Source: Elgaria multicarinata webbii
Taxonomy: Eukaryota > Chordata > Lepidosauria > Squamata > Anguidae
DNA length: 64,000 bases
Direction: 5' to 3'
NCBI RefSeq assembly: GCF_023053635.1
Contig: NC_086180.1
Coordinates: 2,518,001 to 2,582,000, forward strand
Shown: piece by piece, positions 50,095 to 64,000 of the stretch
How the letters are laid out: every line of letters begins with the position of its first letter
How positions within the stretch are numbered: the first letter of the stretch is position 1
Made by a program: the position numbers and the translations under genes
Notes under the pieces: generated by a model
The model's input: only the letters and a program-made list of their open reading frames with translations
Databases searched by the model: none
Told to the model about the DNA's origin: nothing

Positions 50095-50773
50095 ATGCAA
50101 TTTGTGCATTAGGTAGCCATCTGGCTGCTAATACCTGCAAATGTCTTAGGATGATGGGGAGAACCTGCAACTCTTGGACTATTTTTCGTGTTATTCGGCT
50201 CGCTGCTGGCTCACTCTTTGTCATGACCTGCCTGGAGGAGGATTCCTCTAATGAAGAAGAGGAGGGGGAGATGAGAGCCAGGCGAGGACCTGGAGCTTCA
50301 GCTGACAGCCCTCCCCTGGAACCATCAGAAGAGCAGCAGCCTGGCCCCTGCACTGCCATTCCTGTTCTCCACCAGGTGCAGGAGGCAAAGCCCTGTGATG
50401 ACTCATCCCTCCTAGCGACGTAGGCTCAGACGTGAGCAGCAAAGAAGCAAGAGGAGGCCGCAGCACCGGGCCTCCCTTAAAAGCAACACACTGACCTAAT
50501 TAGCCATCTGTGTTGATTAACAACCAGCTATAAGTCAGCACAGTTGGAGCCGTGTCTCTGCTGCAGACAATAGCAATTCAACCTCTGTGTTTGGCCTGGC
50601 TTTTCCAGAACTTGTAGATTCCTGGACCCTCAACAACCCATCTGGACCACTCTCTTGGAAACTCCCTGATGGCTCTGATGCTCGGCACGACTGACTCCCA
50701 TGGATGGAACTCTGTACTTCTTTGTCCTCGCCCCTGCCTTTTCCTACTAATGCTACTTGGAACCTCGTCTATC
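50095..50773 (+). mobile_element. unclassified repeat, LTR-like in layout
   Basis: Starts near TGTCATGACCTGCC (50219) with an acidic GAGGAGG-rich stretch, a TATAAG-type motif near 50530 and a pyrimidine-rich end. This resembles a solitary LTR of a retroelement, but no partner repeat or target duplication was confirmed. Treat as a broken fossil of uncertain family. Confidence 0.3.
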
Positions 50774-50775
50774 TT

Positions 50776-51298
50776 AGAATCATAGAATAGCAGAGTTGGA
50801 AGGGGCCTACAAGGCCATTGAGTCCAACCCCCTGCTCAATGCAGGAATCCACCCTAAAGCATCCCTGACAGATGCTTGTCCATCTGCCTCTTGAAGGTCT
50901 CTAGTGTGGGAGAGCCCACAACCTCCCCAGGTAACTGGTTCCATTGTCGTACTGCTCTAACAGTCAGGAAGTTTTTCCTGATGTCCAGCTGGAATCTGGC
51001 TTCCTTTAACTTGAGCCCGTTATTCCGTGTCCTGCACTCTGGGAGGATTGAGAAGAGATCCTGGCCCTCCTCTGTGTGACAACCTTTGAAGTATTTGAAG
51101 AGTGCTATCATGTCTCCCCTCCATCTTCTCTTCTCCAGGCTCAACATGACCAGTTCTTTCAGCCTCTCTTCAAGGGCTTTGTTTCCAGACCCCTGATCAC
51201 CCTGGTTGCCCTCCTCTGAACACGCTCCAGCTTGTCTGCGTCCTTCTTGAATTATGGAGCCCAGAACTGGACGCAATACTCTAGACGAGGCCTAACCT
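50776..51298 (-). mobile_element. CR1 LINE 3' end
   Basis: ATAGAATAGCAGAGTTGGAA back to GACGCAATACTCTAGACGAG. Confidence 0.93.
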
Positions 51299-51299
51299 G

Positions 51300-51984
51300 C
51301 CACCTTCAAAACCTTTTGCTGTTCTTGTAGGTTCTCCTCTTACCTGCAAGCTGCCTGAGTCCATCCTCCGAAAGCTCTCCTTGGGTCTGTGCCGGCAGGT
51401 GTATGGTGGACATCTTTTAGCCCTGCGCTGCTCTGTCAGTCTGTCCACAGTCCAGCCTCTCTGTGAAAGGGATAGGACTTTCCCTGCGTCAACAAGAAGT
51501 GAAACCACTTCTCTTCCTGTGTGGGGACGGCCACAGGGGCCACATGGCTTTTTGACTTTATGCCAAACTTGCATTGCATGAACCTCAAAGGGATCCCTTT
51601 GGAGAAGTGAGAAAGGGATCAGTAGCAGCTGACAGCACAGGACTGAGTGAAATCAGATGCTTTGGGCGGTGTGTTGTTCTAGCAGACAGGGAACTAAGCA
51701 GTGGCCCATAGGCCAGCCCCACTACCACGGCCCAATCTACATGGAAAAGCTATCAGAAGCACTTTCTGGTTTTATCCGGATTTTCCTGAAATCGGCTTTG
51801 GTCAGTCAGAGGAACATGAAGCAAGAAAATTGGAGTCTACACTACCTAAAACTCCGCTTTCATGAGTCAAACGGCACTTGAAGCCACACCAAACCTCAGG
51901 GTTGGGTGGGTAGAGTCCAGTGAGTAGAACTGAACGTCATTAACCCTGTAGGTGCTGCTCAGTGGATGAGAGAGTCTTGTTCCC
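51300..51984. other. intergenic, nothing recognised
   Basis: A minus frame of 97 codons exists at 51281-51574 but has no recognised domain or splice context. Confidence 0.35.
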
Positions 51985-52041
51985 TGCTCAGGGTTGGAAG
52001 GGGCCTATAAGGCCATCGAGTCCAAACCCCTGCTCAATGCA
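51985..52041 (-). mobile_element. CR1 LINE 3' fragment
   Basis: AGGGTTGGAAGGGGCCTATA to CCCCTGCTCAATGCA. Confidence 0.8.
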
Positions 52042-52116
52042 TGGCGGCGGCGGAGGATTAATGGAATTAAGCTCCTGTAGTTAACCCCACACTTCTCCAC
52101 TCCCATCCACCACTAG

Positions 52117-52385
52117 GATATTGTGAATGGTTAAAACAGGCGACTGCGATATTGTGAATGGGCAAAGCACGCAACTGTGATATTGTGAATGGTTAAAACA
52201 GGCGACTGCGATATTGTGAATGGGCAAAGCACGCAACTGTGATATTGTGAATGGTTAAAACAGGTGACTGCGATATTGTGAATGGGTAAAACTGTGCTAC
52301 TGTGCTATTGTGAATGGGTAAAACAGCACTACTGCAACATAGTGAAAGGTTGAAACAGTGCTACTGCGAAGTAGTGCTAAGTGGG
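52117..52385. repeat. 31-bp minisatellite with 62-bp higher-order period
   Basis: The unit GATATTGTGAATGG(T/G) followed by (T/C)AAAACAGGCGACTGC is repeated about eight to nine times. Two unit types alternate exactly in the first four copies (TTAAAACAGG and GCAAAGCACG), and later copies decay. Confidence 0.95.
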
Positions 52386-52394
52386 AAAGGAAGC

Positions 52395-53425
52395 CTTGTG
52401 TCCAAAAGCACCCTATTGCAAATAGGGGAAAAGAGGGACTAGGGAGAAGGAGGGGGAGGGGAGGGGGAGGGGAGGGGGTGGCCCCATCCCTTGACCAGGT
52501 CACTGCCTGGTCACAGAAATGCACTTAGGCACACACAAGATTTAATGCGAGGGGATGGGGGCACATTGCAGCAGGACCATGCAGGAAAACACTGAACCAA
52601 GATAACTTCGTGAAGATGCGCCTTTCCCAGAGAGAAGCTGCGAGGTTGCTGTGGTTTGGCAACAGCGTCGTCTGTCACGAACAACTCTGCCGTGCTCTTG
52701 CTTTGCACTGCGTTTGCCATGCAGGCTGGGCTCAAGGCAGCTTTGCTTGGCCAGGCCAAATGCGAATTAAGTTGTTTTTAAGGAACTCTTAAAAATCCGA
52801 CCCTCTAGAGTGCCCCAGATGGCCTTTGCCCTTTCTCCTGGCCCCACCCCATTTCCCCCGGCTGCTGATCCTTTGGCAGTCTCCTGCTCTTGTACGTTTT
52901 TCTGCCCCAGTCTAAAAGGTTGCAGTGCCTCTCCTAAGGCTGAGTTACTGACAGCGAGAGCTTTAAGCTAAGATAGGGTAGTATCTTGGCTCCACCCCTT
53001 TGTCTTAAGCCACGCCCACCACTGGAATGCAGCCCCCGACATCTTCTCCACATCTCTGACATCCATCATTCAATCCAGACACATTATTGGTTAGACTTCT
53101 TGCAAGCCACACCATTCCTCTCGTTTCATTTTAAGCACGAGGGTAGAACAGCTTGTTACGAGGAAATGAAAGCGTTGCTAGTGTGGCAGAGAGGCAGTTG
53201 CTGAGAAAACTGGTGAAGGTGGGGGGAGGTTTGCTTAACTCGCTCCCCACCCATCAATTCTCTCCTGCCAATGACCCCCCCCTCTCCCCGGCTGTTTATA
53301 GCCAATTCCCCCCAAACCAGGCTTCAAGAGCAGAAGTCATTCTAGCAGGGTCAAGTACCTGTGCCTCCCTCCCACCTGTGCATTTGCATGACCTTAGCAA
53401 GTGTGGAACACGTGTTTGCTGAGAT
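52395..53425. other. intergenic; GGGGA-rich low complexity at 52440-52490, otherwise unassigned
   Basis: A run of GGGGGAGGGGA lies near 52445. No exon of the shootin-like gene was found, although its first exon could be in this interval. Confidence 0.35.
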
Positions 53426-53429
53426 TTGC

Positions 53430-53600
53430 AGAAGGGCCATGGAGCAGGAGCTTTGCAGGCAGAAGGTGCCAGGTTCAGCTCCTGGCAGCATCTTCAGCTA
53501 GTCTGGGAAAGCCTCCTATCAGAAACCCTGAGGATTTGCTGCCAGTCAGAGTAGGCAGCACTAACCTAGATGGACAAAGGGTCCGACTTGGGATGAGGTC
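53430..53600 (+). mobile_element. tRNA-Ala-like SINE (diverged)
   Basis: GAGCTTTGCAGGCAGAAGGT, CCAGGTTCAGCTCCTGGCAG then CTAACCTAGATGGACAAAGG. Confidence 0.55.
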
Positions 53601-53949
53601 GCATGTCATTTTCCGCTCATAATTCTGCCCTAAGAAGGTATCAGGAACTTTACCAGAACTAAGGGGGACAGATTCCAGCTGGACATCAGGAAAAACGTCC
53701 TGACAAGCCATTTCTGGCAGCCTGCTGCAGCCACCTGCATTTTGCCGCCACCCAGAAAAACCACAGCGGCTCTGCCAGAACTTCCGTGCACAAGTGCTGG
53801 CAAGGGAATCTCTTCCTTATCACCCATCTCTGATGGAGTCCTTGCAGCCAAAAAGGTGGTGCGCCCCTGCGTTAAAAGAACAGAAGAGTCCTGGCCTCCT
53901 GATCGCCCTGCCTCAAAATCAGTGTTTTTCATTGCCCTTGTGGATACGT

Positions 53950-54035
53950 TGGGCAGCCTCTCCCAACCTGGAGCCCTCCAGATGAGTTGGACTCCAACGC
54001 CCACCGCCCCAGGCGGCTCAACTGTGCTGTCTGTG
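53950..54035. mobile_element. CCCAACCTGG-type MITE fragment
   Basis: GCAGCCTCTCCCAACCTGGA, then CCCTCCAGATGAGTTGGACT. Confidence 0.6.
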
Positions 54036-54184
54036 GTGATGGGAGCTGTTCCCAGGAAGAAGGAAAGGCTATTAAATCAGTTTGGGCCTGTGGTATAAGA
54101 ATGCTCGAAGAATGCTTGACTTTCTGGGCAAATCCAGAGTCTGGTGCCTTCGAGCTCCCATGCATCCTGCCTTAATTGTGCAAT

Positions 54185-54530
54185 AAAGCAAAAAGATTCG
54201 CCATATTTAGCCCTCACTTTTTGAGCGTATCTTCCGAGCCGCCGCTGGGGCGCAGGAGCAGGGTTTTAAAGAAATGCTTACATCTGCATAAGCTTTAAAG
54301 ATAGAGACACCAAAATTGACACAGTAATAGATATTAGGGAGCACTTTAAGCATACCAAATTTGAATTGAATTGGGTCATCCCTTGATTTTTAATGATTTT
54401 TTACATTTCCCCCCTTAAACTCACTTCCTGGTATGCAAAGGAGGGCTGTCGCCCCACCACGAAAGCTTAGCGCTACGGGGATAATCGGATCCGAGGGAAG
54501 CAGGTAGGTGGGATGAAGCTTTTCCAGAGG
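54185..54530. repeat. dispersed repeat, second copy of 30950-31305
   Basis: GAGCCGCCGCTGGGGCGCAG, AAATGCTTACATCTGCATAA, GAAAGCTTAGCGCTACGGGG. Directly 3' of the ATP6V1B1 poly(A) signal. Confidence 0.8.
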
Positions 54531-54630
54531 CTCACGAAAGGGTGGGGGAGGAGAAAGCAGTGTCTCGCTACAGCCTTACAAAGGCTTCCCAAACGAAAGT
54601 TTTCATATCCTTGTTAAAAAGATTTCCACT

Positions 54631-54636
54631 TTTATT
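54631..54636 (-). terminator. ATP6V1B1 polyadenylation signal
   Basis: An AATAAA on the minus strand lies about 210 bases after the ATP6V1B1 stop codon. This fits a short 3' UTR ending near 54.61 kb. A dispersed repeat copy (54185-54530) begins shortly after. Confidence 0.6.
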
Positions 54637-54848
54637 TTGAATCAGGACACGATGCGGCTGCAACTGGCTCTTTTATGGCCATCAAAGGGAAGCGTCAGGA
54701 TGTCCTGGAGGCGGCGAACCAGAAAAGGGAAGTGTGGGGTGCGGGAGCCATAGGCGGATCTAGGCTCTGATCCGTCTCTGGGTCCTCACAGCCTGCGGCC
54801 TCCTGGTGCGTAGGTCCCTCGCAGCCCGACTCTTTGGCCGCTGGAGAT

Positions 54849-61192
<6,344 letters not shown>

Positions 61193-61234
61193 TCACTCCA
61201 GTGTGCTTGCCCTGGGCCCCCTGTGGGTGCATGA

Positions 61235-61440
61235 GCAGCAGGGAATGGGCTGTAGCCGAGTGGCAGAGCAAGTGCTTAGCTCACAGGGAGTCCCAGGTGC
61301 TGTCCCTGGGGCCGCGGGCATGTCCAATGACAGGATCTCAGGCAGCGAGGATGGGGAAGGCCTCTCTCCTGGGGACCTTGAGGAGCTGCTCTGGGTCAGA
61401 GCAGGCAATGCTGGGATCAAAGGTAAGATACAATTTCCAT
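61235..61440 (+). mobile_element. tRNA-Ala-like SINE
   Basis: GGCTGTAGCCGAGTGGCAGA then GCTGCTCTGGGTCAGAGCAG; a diverged relative of 39590-39716. Confidence 0.55.
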
Positions 61441-62070
61441 CCTCCTCCCAGACCCTCTCCCTTTTTCTGAAGGATTCTTAAGGAGGGGGAAAGGGGAAAG
61501 GGGCAGGACATTTATACCAGGATATTTCAGCTTACAGCTCTTACAGTCAGTAACTCAGCCTTTAAAGAGGCATTCCAACGTTGCAGAATGGGGCAAACCC
61601 TGCAGAAAAGCTGGGATACCACCCAATGATCAGCGGTCAGGGGGTGGGAAGTGGGGCAGGAGGCAGGGCCACCTGGAGAAGCTTGGAGGTCTGGACTGGG
61701 ACCCCAGGAGGGCTGGGTTTGGCCCCCAGGCCTGAGCTTCTGCACTCCTGACGTAGAGGAAGATATCTGGGGCCACTGCCTGTCCCAGACCTCCCAACTC
61801 CATGACAAAGTCCTCCTCCCCTTTGCCATTTCTGTGGTGAGCTGGTCCAGCTTTAGCACCACTATTTATTTATTTATTTTTATTTAGTAGATTAATATCC
61901 TGCCTTTCAGTCAAAGGATCCCCATAATCAATGCTGGCAATAGCACACAAGCACACGCACAACAATCCCAAATCCACAGGACCCAAGAGCTCTGAGTCTC
62001 CCGGCCGATGCTTCTTCCCTTTGCATCTGCAGCATGAAGGCAACCAGCTGTTGGAGCAGGGGGCTATCCC
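61440..62070. other. ATP6V1B1 intron, no exon recognised
   Basis: (TTTA)n at 61863-61886 may be an old LINE tail in minus orientation. The next upstream ATP6V1B1 exon was searched for and not seen here. Confidence 0.4.
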
Positions 62071-62071
62071 T

Positions 62072-62755
62072 CGTAGGGCTGTGCACCACCTCAGGCTGAA
62101 TCCCCAAAACCAAGGTGAGGTGAGCTAATTCGGCCCGCCTCGGTTCCGAGTTGGTTCCGGGTCAGCCCGAGGTGCCCCGAAGGTAATGAAGCTTCGGGCC
62201 ACCTCGGAGTGGCGCTGGGCCCTCCCTCCCACCGTCCCGGGAAAGCCAGCGCAAGGCCGGCTGTGAGTCCACTGGACTCACTGCCCCCTCCCCACTCACC
62301 TGCTGCGCAGCATTGCCTCCACCATCGCTGCTTGCCGCCATGGTGGCCATAGAGGCACTAAACAGAGCCCCTGTGATATCCTGAAATCGCAGAGCCTGGT
62401 TCTCAGGCATGGCGCGTTTCCTGGTTGTGGCGGGCAATGAATCGTCATCAACAGTGGTGGCGATGCAGCGGGTGGCAACAATGCGGTGGTGGCAGTGGCC
62501 ATGCGGCGAGCGGCAGCAGGTGAGCGGGGAGAACCAGGAGAGGGAGGTGAGGCCAATGGACTCACGGCCAGCCTTGCTACCGGCTTTCCTGGGTGCCGGC
62601 TGTGCTGCCAGCACCCATGGACTCGCAAAGCCAAGTTGCCTCAGGAGGACTGCAGCATGGAGGTGAGGCAGGCAACCTTCAAAGCACCCCGAGTCGAATC
62701 GGGGGCTTTGAAATTGGGGGGCTTTGAAATGGCAGTGAGGGTGCACAGCCCTCAT
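62072..62755. mobile_element. third GC-rich MITE-like element (diverged relative)
   Basis: TAGGGCTGTGCACCACCTCA at left and GAGGGTGCACAGCCCTCA at right, with GGCCCGCCTCGG-type words inside. No target duplication seen. Confidence 0.6.
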
Positions 62756-63028
62756 TTCTAGCAGCGTGGAAGTGAACTGCCTGCAGCCGCTCCTTCACTG
62801 GCCAATGGATGGGGCCAGGTTGGTTTCTCCCTTGGCTTGATGGGTCTTTCGAGAAGGCAGAGGGTGCCACGTCCCAGTGACCCCTTCATCTCCTGGCTGA
62901 TGTCAGAGGCCAGAATGTGCTTCCCTTCACCTCTCTGGTCCCAAATCCTTCTAAAGCGCTGCCAGCCAGCCGGCCAGCCGGCCAACCTGCCTTGTCCCTG
63001 GAGAAATACCCACATATTTCTATCAAGA

Positions 63029-64000
63029 GTAGAAACCTACTCTTGATAGGCTATCTCTGTCTAACTACCGACCTGTCTCTTTGTTGCCGTTTGTTTCAAA
63101 GATCCTGGAGGGGGCGGTCTACTCTCGCTGTCTTGACTTTCTTTCTAGTAACTCTGCTTTGGATCCATTTCAATCTGGATTCCGTCCTCTGCATTCCACC
63201 GAAACAGCCCTTACTAAGATCACCAATGATCTCCTTACTGCCAAGTCTAAAGGCCATTATTCCGTTCTTATTCTCCTTGATCTAACTGCAGCCTTTGACA
63301 TGGTTGATCATGATCTTCTTTTAGATTCCCTTCATGACCTTGGATTTTGTGGCTCTGTCTATAACTGGTTTGCCTCCTATCTAGCGGGTCGCTCTTTCAG
63401 CGTGTTGACTAATGGCAGCTCGTCTTCCTCCTTTCCCCTTTCAGTAGGGGTTCCGCAAGGCTCGGTGCTTGGCCCCTTGTTGTTTTCCTTATACATGTTG
63501 CCCTTGGGCAAGCTTATTCAATCTCATGGCCTCCAATATCATCTGTACGCCGATGATACACAACTATATCTGTCATCTCCGGAACTTTCTCCTGATGTTC
63601 ACGATCGTATCTCGGCATGTCTTTCAGATATCTCAGCTTGGCTGCTTCATCGTCATTTGAAACTCAATATGGCAAAGACTGAATTGCTCGTTTTTCCTCC
63701 TAAACCTTCTCCTCATCTCTCATTCTCTCTTACTGTCAATGATGTTACGCTTACTCCGGTCAAGGAAGCTCGTAGCCTTGGCTTTATCTTCGACTCCTCG
63801 CTCTCCTTTATTCCTCATATTGAGGCAGTAGCTAAATCTTGTCGATTTTTCCTGTATAATATTGCCAGAATTCGATCATTTTTGTCTGTCTCTTCTGCCA
63901 AGACGCTTGTTCATGCGCTGGTTATTTCACGGTTGGACTACTGCAACCTTCTTCTCTCTGGCCTTCCTTCTTCTCACATCAGTCCGTTGGTTTCTGTTCA
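63029..64000 (+). mobile_element. L2-clade LINE reverse transcriptase, open to window end
   Basis: After an in-frame TAG near 63029, a frame stays open for about 320 codons and runs off the window. It reads [81 protein letters not shown] and [16 protein letters not shown]. It has the aspartate of the LDLTAAFD box and the YADD catalytic box. It is 5'-truncated but not decayed in the visible part, so it is young. Confidence 0.93.

Noticed and set aside
61193-61420. Possible upstream ATP6V1B1 exon
   Set aside because: Translation shows none of the expected B-subunit motifs (for example GYMYTDLATIYERAG); the segment is a tRNA-like SINE.

Overview
The window looks like a squamate reptile, most likely a lizard. 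Its interspersed repeats include CR1 LINEs ending in ATTCTATG-type octamers, several L2-clade LINE subfamilies, a BovB/RTE 3' end, four tRNA-derived SINEs of the Sauria type that share a BovB-like tail, a SPIN hAT element, and many short foldback DNA transposons. Genes are split into small exons with ordinary vertebrate splice sites. All identifications come from reading the sequence and from memory of the families; no database search was run.

Three host genes lie on the minus strand. From upstream to downstream in their own sense they are: (1) the last four coding exons of ATP6V1B1, the V-ATPase B1 subunit (61,101 to 54,849; earlier exons lie beyond the window edge); (2) a gene of the shootin family (48,856 to 16,086; fourteen exons found, first exon not found); (3) ANKRD53 (about 10,581 to 2,201, with a CpG-rich presumed promoter and unresolved first exon near 11.0-11.4 kb). 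The order ATP6V1B1 - ANKRD53 on one strand matches my memory of human 2p13. I know of no shootin gene between them in human, so the middle gene is the most interesting part of the window: a shootin-1-like coiled-coil protein of at least about 615 residues. All but one of its exon junctions are phase-consistent as read. The D-E intron appears to be a GC-AG intron.

Layout: 1-2.2 kb repeats and unassigned sequence; 2.2-11.4 kb ANKRD53, with SPIN, BovB, L2 and CR1 copies in its introns; 11.4-16.0 kb intergenic repeats, including a hAT foldback with a perfect 8-bp target duplication; 16.1-48.9 kb shootin-like gene, heavily loaded with CR1 and L2; 48.9-54.6 kb intergenic, with CR1, an LTR-like repeat and a 31-bp minisatellite; 54.8-61.1 kb ATP6V1B1 3' half, whose introns hold nested LINE/SINE insertions and GC-rich hAT-type MITEs; 63.0-64.0 kb a 5'-truncated L2-clade LINE whose reverse-transcriptase frame is open to the window end.

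The three genes are not expected to act together. ATP6V1B1 belongs to the proton pump of acid-secreting epithelia, ANKRD53 is an ankyrin protein described at the mitotic spindle, and shootin-1 links actin flow to adhesion in growth cones. Mobile elements sit within 30-100 bases of several splice sites of the shootin-like gene (exons B, C, K and M), which could affect splicing.
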